This document shows, piece by piece, positions 8,545 through 18,195 of a DNA stretch of 57,360 nt. The notes under the pieces are model-generated. The model saw only the letters and a list, made by a program, of their open reading frames with translations, searched no databases and had not been told where the DNA came from. The stretch covers positions 1 to 57,360 of the forward strand of contig JABHBJ010000088.1 of NCBI GenBank assembly GCA_018673955.1, read 5' to 3'. The DNA comes from Chloroflexota bacterium. GTDB lineage: Bacteria > Chloroflexota > Dehalococcoidia > Lucifugimonadales > Lucifugimonadaceae. Position 1 is the stretch's first letter. Every line of letters starts with the position of its first letter. The position numbers and the translations under genes were made by a program.

Positions 8545-9345
8545 ATGAACCAAGAAGAACTTAAGCAATCGGCTGGCATTCTGGCACTAGCCCGAGTCCG
8601 CAATCAATCGATCGACGGCCTCCCCGACGGGTACCGGCCTGCGGACGTAGCAGAGGCGTACCAAGTTCAGGAGCAACTCCATGAACTGTTGGATGAAGCA
8701 GGTTACGGCAAGCGAGTTGGCTACAAGATTGGCTGTACAACCGAAGTGATGCAACAATTCTTAGGCATCGACACCCCCTGCGCTGGCGCAATCTACAACA
8801 CAGCTATCAACTACATTGCCGTGTCGGCACAGTTCGATAACTTTGCCCACCCGGGTGTTGAATGCGAAATTGCAGCATTCATCGGCTCAGACTTGGTTCC
8901 GGCGACGGATGGTTCGCCCTTCACTCGGGAATCAGTTGCTCCGGCGGTTCAGGCATTGTTTGGCGCTATCGAGATCGTCGATGACCGCTGGACCGACTAC
9001 AAATCAGTCGACACACCAACTCTAATCGCCGATGATTTCTTCGCTTCTGGAATCGTTCTAAGCCAACCCAAGCCAGGCGTCGAAGCCCCTGACCTTGCCG
9101 CGGCACGAGGGCACATGATCATAAACGGCAAGCAAGTCGGCGAAGGCACAACTGGCGACATCCTCGGTCACCCATACACAGCCCTCGCTTGGCTCGCAAA
9201 TTCATTAGCAGAGCGTGGTAAGCACCTGCGTTCGGGTGAAATCGTAATGCTCGGCAGCGTCGTCGAGACCCAATGGGTCGTACGCGGTGACGAAGTAGCT
9301 ATCGATATCGAAGGCGTTGGAGGCGCACTTGTGAAGTTCGTTTAG
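8545..9345 (+). CDS. 2-keto-4-pentenoate hydratase / FAH-family protein
   Basis: This 266-residue member of the fumarylacetoacetate-hydrolase fold resembles MhpD/TesE-type hydratases, which add water to 2-hydroxypenta-2,4-dienoate in meta-cleavage catabolism; decarboxylases of the same family look similar. Visible features are the N-terminal PADVAEAYQVQEQL, the KIGCTTEVMQQFLGI region, a Glu-x-Glu metal pair in GVECEIAAFIG, and EIVDDRW. The C-terminal HPYTALAWLANSLAERG is typical. The ATG at 8545 is directly preceded by an in-frame TTG. No dioxygenase or aldolase of a meta pathway is in the window, so the substrate is open. Confidence 0.85.
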   Translation: MNQEELKQSAGILALARVRNQSIDGLPDGYRPADVAEAYQVQEQLHELLDEAGYGKRVGYKIGCTTEVMQQFLGIDTPCAGAIYNTAINYIAVSAQFDNFAHPGVECEIAAFIGSDLVPATDGSPFTRESVAPAVQALFGAIEIVDDRWTDYKSVDTPTLIADDFFASGIVLSQPKPGVEAPDLAAARGHMIINGKQVGEGTTGDILGHPYTALAWLANSLAERGKHLRSGEIVMLGSVVETQWVVRGDEVAIDIEGVGGALVKFV

Positions 9346-9482
9346 TAGCTGCCGCCTCCGATGACGCTCGGCTAGATCCAAGCCTTTCGGACGCTACCAG
9401 CGTGTACTGCGGTATATCATGCCGCTTGCGCGTAGCAACGCGTCGAATCTACATCTTCGATCTGGCATCTGGAGCGGGCACA

Positions 9483-10637
9483 TTGAAAATTACCGATATT
9501 GAAGTCATCAAATGGCATCCAGGGGCTGGTAAAAATTTCATCTACATCAAGCTTTCGACCGACGCCGGAATTACTGGCTGGGGCGAGTCTTACTCTCAAG
9601 CCGATCGAGATACCCAGATCGAAGCCCACGTCGGGCAGCTCGCACGCTACCTAATCGGTCGCGATCCGTTCCACATTCGTCATTTCATGCATGTCGCCCA
9701 CGAAGACTTCGCAACAAAGCGTTCAGCGATGGATCTCCATTGCGCTCTCAGTGGCATCGAAATCGCTATGTGGGACATTGTCGGCAAAGCGACCGAGCAG
9801 CCCATCTACAATCTTATTGGCGGCCCTGTTCGCCCGACTATCAGGGTCTACGCGAACGGCTGGGCCAGCGGATCGGCAGACGACATAGCCCAAAAGGCGG
9901 CAACACTTGTCGAAGAGCGCGGGTTCAACGCTCTAAAATTCGATCCATTTCCGGGTCCGTGGCGTGAATATGTGAATCGTGAGGAACTGACAGAAGCTGC
10001 TGCAACCGTCGGCAAAGTGCGAGAGGCTGTAGGACCCGACGTTGAATTGCTGGTCGAAGTTCATCGGCGACTCGCCCCAATGAACGCAATTCGAATGGCG
10101 AAGTCGATTGAAAAGTACAACCCGTACTGGTTCGAAGAGCCCTGCCCGCCCGACAACATTGACGCGATCAAAGAAGTAAAAGAGAACACGACGATTCCGG
10201 TTGTAACCGGCGAAGCGCACTATACTCGCAACGATTTCCGTGAAATATTCGACAAGCGTGCCGCCGACATCATTAATCCCGATATCTGTAACACAGGTGG
10301 GATTCTGGAGATATCGCAAATCGCCGCAATGGCACAGCCGCACTATATCGGCGTATCGCCTCACGGATATAACTCTACGTCGATTGGTCTAGCGGCGGGT
10401 GTGCATGCTTCGGCGAACATGCCTAACTTCCTGATCTACGAATATTTCGTCAATGTCGAAGAAGTCTGCCGTAGTTTCACATCGGGCTACTTGGAGCCAC
10501 ACAACAGTTACATCGAACTACCAACCGCACCCGGTCTGGGCGTTGAGATCGATGAAGCGAAGCTCTCTCAACATCCGTACAAGCCGTTCCCGCCTCGAAA
10601 TATTCGAACTGTAGAAGACGAACGACAGTGGCACTAG
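9483..10637 (+). CDS. Mandelate racemase/muconate lactonizing enzyme family protein
   Basis: This enolase-superfamily enzyme is 384 residues from a TTG at 9483, which is preceded by GGAG eight bases upstream; the longer reading frame would add an unrelated N-terminus. Members abstract the proton alpha to a carboxylate, usually of sugar acids. The three metal ligands are spaced 26 residues apart: Glu192 in LVEVHRRL (normally Asp), Glu218 in WFEEP and Glu244 in VTGEAH. The segment SPHGYNST late in the barrel supplies the expected His. The galactonate/gluconate dehydratase-like group is the closest in motif pattern, but the substrate is not determinable. A strong hairpin follows 33 bases after the stop. 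Confidence 0.88.
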   Translation: MKITDIEVIKWHPGAGKNFIYIKLSTDAGITGWGESYSQADRDTQIEAHVGQLARYLIGRDPFHIRHFMHVAHEDFATKRSAMDLHCALSGIEIAMWDIVGKATEQPIYNLIGGPVRPTIRVYANGWASGSADDIAQKAATLVEERGFNALKFDPFPGPWREYVNREELTEAAATVGKVREAVGPDVELLVEVHRRLAPMNAIRMAKSIEKYNPYWFEEPCPPDNIDAIKEVKENTTIPVVTGEAHYTRNDFREIFDKRAADIINPDICNTGGILEISQIAAMAQPHYIGVSPHGYNSTSIGLAAGVHASANMPNFLIYEYFVNVEEVCRSFTSGYLEPHNSYIELPTAPGLGVEIDEAKLSQHPYKPFPPRNIRTVEDERQWH

Positions 10638-10670
10638 GTCACCCGAAGTACGATCTGCAAGCAGAGTTAA

Positions 10671-10711
10671 AACAGAACGCCCCCGACCTTGAAGGTCGGG
10701 GGCGTTCTGTT
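10671..10711 (+). terminator. Strong hairpin after the enolase-superfamily gene
   Basis: Arms of 20 bases (10671-10690 and 10692-10711) are perfectly complementary around one central base, GC-rich in the middle (CGCCCCCGACC). No long T run follows on the plus strand, so it is either an imperfect intrinsic terminator or an RNA-stabilising 3' end. It is placed 33 bases after the stop codon. Confidence 0.6.
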
Positions 10712-11284
10712 CAGATGGTCACAGTCAGTGCAGTATCGAAATGCTATGCCGTATTGCCCGGAGAAATGGCAGCGAGCACTAGCCTACTCGGTAGCCGCAC
10801 CAGGTCTTGCTCGCAGCGTAATGACTGCGTCGTACAACCTGTTCTCCAAGCAAATTGGCCTGCCTCAGCTCTTTCGATGACATGAAGTTCGTGTCGAACA
10901 CATGGCCAAGCAGCGCGAATACAAGACGGATTACGTACGGTTTAGCGTTCTACCAGTGGATTTCGTTATTACCCATCCAATGAACTAAGTTCAACGATAC
11001 CACACGCCCTACTATTTCGGTGACGAATACCGTCACACAAACACCTATTAACAACACAGCCGTCCCGATTCAGCCTGGTACTCCTTATTTAGTTACGCAT
11101 TTAGTAATATTTGGTGGCAAATACTGATAATAACCACCGATGCCGAGCATTTATGTGAATTCGCTGGGTATCTTCTCTAGTCTTTTTAGTAATCGCGTGA
11201 ATACTTTCGAGCGTTTGGATCGATATTTCACGATTGCAGAACGATTCGAATACGAAGTGGCGATTTTCGTCGGGGCGGTTGCGA
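10712..11284. other. Intergenic stretch without a supported gene
   Basis: About 570 bases separate the hairpin from the penicillin acylase stop. Short open stretches exist on the plus strand (for example 10740-10880 and 10885-10988), the second reading in a gene-like way for about 34 codons, but neither has a ribosome-binding site or recognisable homology. It could be the eroded end of a lost gene. No RNA gene or repeat is seen. Confidence 0.4.
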
Positions 11285-13630
11285 CTATTGAGGCAACAGT
11301 CGCTGGGTCGATTCAGCAGTACTTGCTATCTCAGACCAATCCCAAAGCTGTGGAATCGTGTCGATTTTGGCCCACATGTTCTGTTGATCGGCGAAATGCG
11401 GACTCGCAGGATGACCTGACGAACCGAGTGGCACGATCCAACGACCGTTACTCCAGTTCGACGGATCATGAATGTATCGATTAATAGGACCGGTCTTGAT
11501 GGCGAACTCTGCTGGCGTAGGGCTTCCGCTGGCAAACGGCACATCACCATCGCCCGATGCTTCAACCCTTGGGGGATTCAGCTGGTCGGCTGCTTCAGGA
11601 TAGGCATCTGCCAACGGGTGGATGTGGCCTGTCTTGTGCAGATCGCCCCACCGCCATTTGCTGACGTCATTGCCGATTCGAGCAACCAGATAGTCGACTC
11701 CCGCTCGAAATGCATTTCGAACGAGGTCACTTGTATCGAATCCATAAGGCGCTTCGGCTAATGATCCGTCTCCCAGTCTTCGGATGAAATCTGGTTTCAG
11801 CTGTCGTCGAAGCTGATCCTCTGCTCCAGCATCAACAGCCTCGCCTGTCACTCCACCGGCTAGTGAGCCGAATGCGGCGATCGCCAATTGCTTATTGAGC
11901 TCACGAGAAGAAGCACCATAAACGGCGGCTGCGGATGAGTCTTCCTTCAGATCGTGATCCCAATCACCGAGTAGTTCTGCGGCAGTTGAATAGATACCGG
12001 CTAATCCCGGCAGGTTTCCGATTGCTCCAGCCAGTACGATTGCAGGAATCGAAATGGTATCACCGTGAATCGACGACATATCGGCAACAGTCGCCTTTCG
12101 ACCTTCCAGATCGTCGATCCGTCCTTGAATACGTCGAGCTCGGTAGTCGGTGCCATACAGATGAGTCAAAAAGTGTTCGTAACCTTCGTCGACAACTCGC
12201 TGGTTACACGTAACAATCCAACCTGAATCAGGATTCTTGGATCGAGGAAGTTCTGCGTTCTTGATAAATCCATTCCACTCATTTTCGCCTGTCCAGCCTG
12301 GAATCGGCCCCCAGCCGTTCGTGCCAGATCGTGCCGGAACTCGCCCCTTGAATAGATACCCGAAGTTGCCGTGAACATCGGCATACGGATAGTTGTTCAC
12401 TCGGTCGGTCCACGTATCGAACGCTTTTTCGAGTTCGTCAGCAGACTGTGACTTCATGGCGCCGTACGCAGCGTCGACCCATTTTGTTCCGCCTCTGGAG
12501 CCGGGATCAGAGATCGCTATCCCCCATCCCGAATCGACGCTTCCTGAAATGATCGGGCCATGATGAGTCTCGACTATCTCAACTTGCTGTGATTCACCGT
12601 TCTTCACAGAAATTTTCTCTGAGGAAGAAACGGCTTCAAGCCAGACATCTTTGAACAGATATTCAACCTTTCCGCCAGTCCGACGCAGTTGCTCTACAAA
12701 TAAGTCTTGTGTGTCGGCACCACCGTGCGTCATGCCCCATCCGACCTTATCGTTGTGGGCGAAGTGCATTGCCATCGGAACGCCCGGAATAGAATGACCA
12801 AGAACCTGAAACTCAGGAGTATGTAGATGCACCTGATAGTAGACGTTCGGAACTTCTAGTCCACGGTGAGAATCGCCAGCTACCAAGGGCAATCCTGACT
12901 CTGTACGATCTCCGGAGATAGCCCAGCCGTTCGAGCCGCCATCGGTTTCACGTAACGATTCGGTGGCGTTAACGACCTCGGTCAATTCTTCGATGGCGTT
13001 CAGCGCACAACCAGAATATTCGGCTCCGGGTGGAACAGTCATAAGCGCACCGGGCTGGCTACCGGGAGAAATAGCGGCAGTACGCTCGGGTCCGATCTCA
13101 GCCGCCAGTTTTGCGAGCCACAGTTTCGCCTGAAACGATCCTTCTGCCGTATTACGCACTTTGTAGACGAGAATGCAGTGCCAGTCTTCCCACTTCTCCG
13201 GTTTCGTGCCAGTGAGCTTGTATTCGACCGGCAGAGGCGCTCCGGACTTTATGAAGGCGTTCACCCCGGCTGTATACGCGGTGATCATCGCCTTTGCCTC
13301 AGGACTGCATATTTCTAGGTCACGTTTTGAAACGATATGCAGCGAACGCTGTCGCATCAGGCGGTCTTGAGGGAGTCCTCGTTCGCCAAGATGCTCAGAT
13401 GACCGACCGAGACAGCGCAATCGGTCGTAGTCCATCTGGAACAGTCGATCCTGCGCAGTAGCGAATCCTTGGGCGAAGAAGAGGTCGGCTTCGTTATCAG
13501 CGGAGATATGCGGGATACCCCATTTATCACGGTAAATAGTGGCACCCGAGACTATTGCCGACAGTACTTGATCCGATTCAACATCAGGTAGCGCATTTTG
13601 TAGATCAGCATCAGTTATTTGGTTAGCCAT
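11285..13630 (-). CDS. Penicillin acylase family protein (Ntn-hydrolase)
   Basis: This large amidase of the N-terminal nucleophile superfamily acts on acyl-amides (penicillins, acyl-homoserine lactones or other N-acyl compounds). The precursor is 781 residues from ATG 13630; an in-frame ATG at 13663 would add 11. The alpha-chain segment has the family pattern IYRDKWGIPHISA and ATAQDRLFQMDYDR. The beta-chain start is visible as DGGSNGWAISG, where the Ser (residue 233 from this start) would become the N-terminal nucleophile after self-cleavage. No signal peptide is seen, unlike the periplasmic enzymes, which suggests a cytoplasmic enzyme. The last codons extend to a CCGCAATAG-type end. It stands alone and divergent from the pseudogene that follows. 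Confidence 0.9.
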   Translation of the reverse strand: MANQITDADLQNALPDVESDQVLSAIVSGATIYRDKWGIPHISADNEADLFFAQGFATAQDRLFQMDYDRLRCLGRSSEHLGERGLPQDRLMRQRSLHIVSKRDLEICSPEAKAMITAYTAGVNAFIKSGAPLPVEYKLTGTKPEKWEDWHCILVYKVRNTAEGSFQAKLWLAKLAAEIGPERTAAISPGSQPGALMTVPPGAEYSGCALNAIEELTEVVNATESLRETDGGSNGWAISGDRTESGLPLVAGDSHRGLEVPNVYYQVHLHTPEFQVLGHSIPGVPMAMHFAHNDKVGWGMTHGGADTQDLFVEQLRRTGGKVEYLFKDVWLEAVSSSEKISVKNGESQQVEIVETHHGPIISGSVDSGWGIAISDPGSRGGTKWVDAAYGAMKSQSADELEKAFDTWTDRVNNYPYADVHGNFGYLFKGRVPARSGTNGWGPIPGWTGENEWNGFIKNAELPRSKNPDSGWIVTCNQRVVDEGYEHFLTHLYGTDYRARRIQGRIDDLEGRKATVADMSSIHGDTISIPAIVLAGAIGNLPGLAGIYSTAAELLGDWDHDLKEDSSAAAVYGASSRELNKQLAIAAFGSLAGGVTGEAVDAGAEDQLRRQLKPDFIRRLGDGSLAEAPYGFDTSDLVRNAFRAGVDYLVARIGNDVSKWRWGDLHKTGHIHPLADAYPEAADQLNPPRVEASGDGDVPFASGSPTPAEFAIKTGPINRYIHDPSNWSNGRWIVPLGSSGHPASPHFADQQNMWAKIDTIPQLWDWSEIASTAESTQRLLPQ

Positions 13631-13847
13631 ATTTCTCGGGTTAATCCTGTTTGATCTCGGCATTTATTCATCGCAACTCGGGTACCTTATTCGGAGCACC
13701 GCCAGTGTCAAGGAGATCATGAGTGAAGGTACGCTCCTTTTGCCCTTGATCACGACGATTTCATTTCGATCGGATAATCAGAAGCGTAATGAGTAGGCTA
13801 TCTCCGCTCGACACACAATAAACCAAACCCCAGACAGGAACTGAACG

Positions 13848-14975
13848 TTGAAGATCACCAGCACATGATCTTGGGTAGCCAAAACTCCATGGAATAACAA
13901 TACGGGAACCGACGAAGTACGAGACCCTACGAATCGAACATTCGTATTTATTCAGGTCGACACCGATGAAGGTATTACGTCTGGGGTGAAATCAATACAT
14001 ACCCTGGCCCTGTAGCCAATGGAGCCATAGCGGCGTTCGATAACCAGATCGGAAAATGGCTGATTAGAGAAAACCCAGAAGACATCGAATGAATCTGGGC
14101 AAAGATATTCAGAGGGATGATGTACATCGGGACCCGAGGTGCGACTACCGCCGTTATACATCGCACTTTGGGACGTACGCGGGAAAGCTCTTAACCAGCC
14201 GGTTTATAAATTGTTGAGTGGCGCGATCAGAGACAAAACCGCCCTTTACTGACAGCCGCCAGATCCGAAATCTCCTGAACATATCACCCAATCAGTTAAG
14301 TCAATTGCCGCTTCGGGTCACAAGGCTTTCAAGATGAATCCGATGATTCACAATCTCCACGTTGGAAATGCCAGTTTCCTAGATGGAGAAATTAGCTCTA
14401 AATGGGAAAACGCAGCGATGGATGTCGTGGCTGCTGCGCGAGAAGCCGCCGGACCAGACATAGAAATACTCATCGACGCACACGGCATGTACAACGTGCC
14501 GACAGCAATTCGCTTGGCGAATCAGGTGGCAGAACGAGATATTTTCTGGCTCGAAGAACCCGTGACTGTAGAAAGTTGGAAAGCACTGAAACAGGTCAAC
14601 GAGCAGATCACTCCGCTCGTTTCGGCTGGAGAGCGACTTCACACCCGGTGGGATTTCGTTCATATTTTCGAAAACGGTCTAGCCGACTACATCATGCTCG
14701 ATGTCACATGAACCGGCGGAATCACCAAGTTGAAGAAAATCGCCACAATGGCAGAGGCGTACTACCGATTTCACTGCATAACCCATCGCCCCCTACCAAC
14801 GTTTTTTGGGTGCACAGGTGATTATGACAGTGCCCAACTTCTACAAGCTCGGAACAAGTCGGTACTACCTGTCGGGCTACAACGCTAAGATCGACTATCC
14901 ACTAGAAATTAGCGAAGGCAACCTCATAAGATCGAGATCGACATTGACAACGAGTTCGCCGGCAAAGATTGGTAG
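13848..14975 (+). pseudogene. Broken mandelate racemase/enolase-superfamily gene
   Basis: Starting from a TTG at 13848 with an AGGA nine bases upstream, the sequence can be followed in pieces through a whole enolase-superfamily enzyme. Pieces include DTDEGIT then, one frame off, [26 protein letters not shown]; an intact core at 14334-14711 with ILIDAHGMY (metal Asp), WLEEPV (Glu) and SAGERLHTRWDF (Glu); ISLHNPSPPTNVF; VPNFYKLGTSRYY; and a last IEIDIDNEFAGKDW ending in TAG at 14973-14975. Stops TGA occur at 13866 and 14709 and, in fragments between, twice more. At least four frameshifts are needed (near 13978, 14160, 14760-14800 and 14920). It is plainly inactive and recently decayed, since the residue-level resemblance is still high. 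Confidence 0.9.
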
Positions 14976-15012
14976 GCGGATTCACCCCACAGTTCCATCC
15001 ATGAGTAAAAAG

Positions 15013-15051
15013 AAACTGCCGCATCACCGTTATTTGGCGATGCGGCAGTTT
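15013..15051 (-). terminator. Intrinsic terminator of the ilv-leu gene cluster
   Basis: On the minus strand a 13-base stem (AAACTGCCGCATC/GATGCGGCAGTTT) closes an 13-base loop and is followed by TTCTTTTT. It lies 23 bases past the leuB stop and is the natural end of the leucine gene cluster. Confidence 0.85.
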
Positions 15052-15073
15052 AGCAAGAATAATTTAGGTCAGA

Positions 15074-16183
15074 CTACCCAGCAACCAAGCCAGCGATCAT
15101 GTCGCCAACTTGACTAGTCGTGAGCGGTCGCTCCCCACCAGTTGCGATATCGCTAGTGCGGTAACCCTCTGAAAGGATCGAATCCACCGCAGTCTCAATC
15201 GTCTGTGCTTCGTCGTTCAATCCGAGTGACAATCGGAGCAGCATTGCTGCGCTCAATATCGATGCCATCGGGTTAGCAATCGACTTACCAGCAATGTCAG
15301 GTGCAGAACCGTGGATTGGTTCGTACAACGCTGGCTTACCGCCACGTCGACGTCGACCGTTCTTTGGCGGCAATGACGACAATGAGGCTGAGGGAAGCAT
15401 TCCGAGCGATCCACCAATTACGGCAGCTTCGTCGGAAATGATGTCACCAAAGGTATTTTCGGCAACGATAACGTCGAAAATCGATGGGTTAGTGATGATC
15501 TGCATTGCTGCGTTGTCGGCAAGCATGTGAATCAGCTCAACATCTGGGTACTCAATACCGACTTCAGTTGCGATTTCTCGCCAAAGTCGTGAGGACTCCA
15601 TAACGTTCATTTTGTCAAGTGAGTGAACTCGCTTTTTTCGGTCTCGAGCAAGCTCGAATGCCACTCGAACGACTCGCTCGATCTCTTTTTCGGAGTATGC
15701 GAGAGTATCGACTGCTCGGCGACCACGGGAATTCTCCCAGCGACGCTTCGGCTTACCGAAGTAAAGTCCACCAGTTAGTTCACGAACGATGATGAAATCA
15801 ACGCCAACCAACAGTTCTGGGCGAAGCGGAGAAGCGTCGATGAGCTGCTCGTATACCTTCGCAGGTCGTAGGTTAGCGAAAAGGCCGAGTCCCTTGCGAA
15901 GAGCGAGAATACCGTCTTCGGGTCGAACCTTTGCTAGCGGGTCGTCCCACTTTGGCCCACCGACAGCACCGAACAAAACAGCATCCGCACCAAGAACAAT
16001 GTTCATGGTGTCGGCTGGAAGTGCAGAGCCGATTTGATCGATGGCAGCGCCACCAACAAGACCAGTTACGTATGTAAAATCATGTCCAAAACGGCTCCCA
16101 ATAGCGTCAAGAACTTTTATCGACTCCGCGGTGACTTCTGGGCCAATACCATCTCCGCCAAGAACTGCGATCCGTGCATCCAT
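15074..16183 (-). CDS. leuB: 3-isopropylmalate dehydrogenase
   Basis: NAD-dependent oxidation and decarboxylation of 3-isopropylmalate to 2-ketoisocaproate; it may also serve the citramalate route. The 369 residues start [11 protein letters not shown] and contain [11 protein letters not shown], the metal-binding [14 protein letters not shown] and [17 protein letters not shown], and the NAD loop [14 protein letters not shown] basic segment, NGRRRRGGK, sits before the NAD loop and is a little unusual. DKMNVME and LADNAAM differ mildly from the consensus DKANVLE and YVDNAAM. It is the last gene of the cluster and precedes the intrinsic terminator; 127 bases separate it from leuD. Confidence 0.95.
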   Translation of the reverse strand: MDARIAVLGGDGIGPEVTAESIKVLDAIGSRFGHDFTYVTGLVGGAAIDQIGSALPADTMNIVLGADAVLFGAVGGPKWDDPLAKVRPEDGILALRKGLGLFANLRPAKVYEQLIDASPLRPELLVGVDFIIVRELTGGLYFGKPKRRWENSRGRRAVDTLAYSEKEIERVVRVAFELARDRKKRVHSLDKMNVMESSRLWREIATEVGIEYPDVELIHMLADNAAMQIITNPSIFDVIVAENTFGDIISDEAAVIGGSLGMLPSASLSSLPPKNGRRRRGGKPALYEPIHGSAPDIAGKSIANPMASILSAAMLLRLSLGLNDEAQTIETAVDSILSEGYRTSDIATGGERPLTTSQVGDMIAGLVAG

Positions 16184-16310
16184 CTAACAAGCTCCGTTTT
16201 CACTACTGGAAACCGAGTGTTTTCCAATAAAACAACCAGAGAAGTCTATCAGTGCGTAGTCGTACCCACCAACATAATTTGCAATGAGTACGCAATGCCC
16301 AGGTAAGCGC

Positions 16311-16907
16311 CTACCAGCGGGCGGTGCGTTTTTCCTCGAATGAGCCGATTGCTTCGCCAAGAGACATTGTGATACCGACATCGTCCAATCCTTCAAGAAG
16401 TGAGTTCTTTCGGAACGGATCAACTTCAAAGCTGGCTTTAAGACCCTGATCATCAGTAACCGTCTGTGTTTCGAGATCGACAGTTATTTTGTATCCAGAA
16501 CCACGGAGCGCTCGTGCCATGATGGTGTCCACTTCTGATTCGCTGAGAATCACAGGCAGAAGACCGTTCTGCATGCAGTTATTGCGGAATATATCAGCGA
16601 AGCTCGTAGCGATAATCGACTTGTAGCCCATTTCCATGAGCGCCCACGGTGCGTGCTCCCGTGACGACCCGGATCCGAAGTTACGACCACTAACTAGAAT
16701 GCTCGCGTCGCTGTATCGATCTTCATTGAGGATGAAATCGGGATTAGGAACACCGTCTTCGAGATATCGCCAGTCGAAAAACGCGAACTCTCCGAACCCG
16801 GTGCGCTCAATCCGTTTCAGGAACTGCTTCGGGATGATCTGGTCTGTGTCGACGTTCGCTCGGTCTAGCGGTGCGACGATACTGGTGAGTCTTGTGAACT
16901 TTTCCAA
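16311..16907 (-). CDS. leuD: 3-isopropylmalate dehydratase small subunit
   Basis: It forms the isopropylmalate isomerase with LeuC, carrying the swivelling domain that binds the substrate. The 198-residue length and motifs ANVDTDQIIPKQFLKRI, SGRNFGSGSSREHAPWAL and SFADIFRNNCMQNGLLPV are typical. With LeuC it converts 2-isopropylmalate to 3-isopropylmalate and probably citramalate to 3-methylmalate. It lies downstream of the DUF4328 gene, which separates it from leuC. Confidence 0.96.
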   Translation of the reverse strand: MEKFTRLTSIVAPLDRANVDTDQIIPKQFLKRIERTGFGEFAFFDWRYLEDGVPNPDFILNEDRYSDASILVSGRNFGSGSSREHAPWALMEMGYKSIIATSFADIFRNNCMQNGLLPVILSESEVDTIMARALRGSGYKITVDLETQTVTDDQGLKASFEVDPFRKNSLLEGLDDVGITMSLGEAIGSFEEKRTARW

Positions 16908-17020
16908 TGTAATTACCTTTTATCTATCTGAGTTTCAGGGATTCGGATTAGAATCTGTAAGAATATTTGTAAATTTGGTTTTTGAGGTGACTTGATCGAC
17001 TGACTGCCAGATACAAACGG

Positions 17021-18148
17021 CTATTTGCCAGAACCGCGCCGTTTAGAACGTGATCTTTCGTTTTCAAGATCTTTACGTCGAATACCCTCTTTAAGAGCCT
17101 CTTCGAGAGGATCAACCGGAGCAGGAGGAGTGACAGTAATATCGCCAACCTTGGCGTGACATGCTTCCTGACGTTTGTGAAGTTCAAGCGCAACGAAAAT
17201 TGCGGCGACTCCCAGAACGGCCAGCAGGAGATCGGCGATGACTAGGCGTTGGTGAGCAATAACCACGTCGTCGAGAGTCTCTCGTACTGAGTACCAGTAC
17301 ATACCGATAGTACGTGGGTTGAACAGGAATACAGCGACGAATATCGCAGCCCACACATTGACGATAACAGGAACTTTACCCTTTGTTTTCCACTCGACTT
17401 GATTACTTGTTGTCACATCGGGATCGCTTCCGCGGAATAGTTCTCGGAACACCTGCCATGGCTTAATCAGGTTCAGTACGGGAACGAAAAACCACATCAC
17501 CGATTTCTCAGGCGAAAATCCCTGCTTATCGCTTTTTAGAGTCAACAAGTTTCGGCTTGATCGATGCGTGAACGCCCCGAAGGCGAACATGTTGGCGAGA
17601 AATACCGCCATAAGAAGTACAAACAACATCGCACCGGTGTCTTTGACCGATGTGTACTTATCTTGAACATCCATGAGGCTAGAACACTCTGGTGTCAGAG
17701 CGATAATCTGTTCCTGAGTTGTGCAATCAACGCCTTCAATTGCGGCGAATTCAAGAATTTTGTCGACATCACGCAAAGTCGACTGCTGAGTCGGAGGGAC
17801 GCTGGCAATACCTTGATTTTGTAAATCGCCAAGGTAGCTGGCTGTTGCGCGATCTTGCCATGCCAGCACCAGAGCCACTACAACCCAGGCCGTGAGAGCC
17901 ACGACTACCCATCTGATCTGCGTACTGTTCGACTCGTAGCTGTAAGGCTCGTATCGTTTGGCCTTAGCGCGATCCATCTCGTTCCGACCCGTAATCCGCC
18001 CCATAACCCCGCCGCCACCGGCGACTGGACGACTGGAACTACGGGTAAGCCGACGGGCTTTACCTGAGTCAGCCGTATCTTCACCTGCGACCCGCCTATC
18101 TTTTGGCGGACGAGGGTCATATTTTCCTTTTGGATCACCGGGTTGCAA
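17021..18148 (-). CDS. DUF4328 domain-containing membrane protein
   Basis: This 375-residue protein from a TTG at 18148 has about 75 polar N-terminal residues rich in Arg, Gly and Pro, then a hydrophobic segment near 78-98, others near 172-195, 265-285 and 305-325, and a charged C-terminus rich in Lys, Arg and Glu. The segment PEKSVMWFFVPVLNLIKPWQVFREL fits the DUF4328 pattern of a Trp/Pro-rich re-entrant motif. Function is unknown. It sits between leuC and leuD, 48 bases after leuC and 113 before leuD, so it is likely co-transcribed with leucine genes. A shorter start is possible at an ATG at residue 49. Confidence 0.75.
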   Translation of the reverse strand: MQPGDPKGKYDPRPPKDRRVAGEDTADSGKARRLTRSSSRPVAGGGGVMGRITGRNEMDRAKAKRYEPYSYESNSTQIRWVVVALTAWVVVALVLAWQDRATASYLGDLQNQGIASVPPTQQSTLRDVDKILEFAAIEGVDCTTQEQIIALTPECSSLMDVQDKYTSVKDTGAMLFVLLMAVFLANMFAFGAFTHRSSRNLLTLKSDKQGFSPEKSVMWFFVPVLNLIKPWQVFRELFRGSDPDVTTSNQVEWKTKGKVPVIVNVWAAIFVAVFLFNPRTIGMYWYSVRETLDDVVIAHQRLVIADLLLAVLGVAAIFVALELHKRQEACHAKVGDITVTPPAPVDPLEEALKEGIRRKDLENERSRSKRRGSGK

Positions 18149-18195
18149 TTCTTACTACTCTCAAACTTAATTCTCGACTCAAACTAGAGACCGAA

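Noticed and set aside
13866-14711. TGA codons in the enolase-superfamily pseudogene read as a sense codon
   Set aside because: Frameshifts accompany the stops, and the functional genes around use TGA as a normal stop (for example pdxT, 55421-55423), so a recoded genetic code is ruled out.
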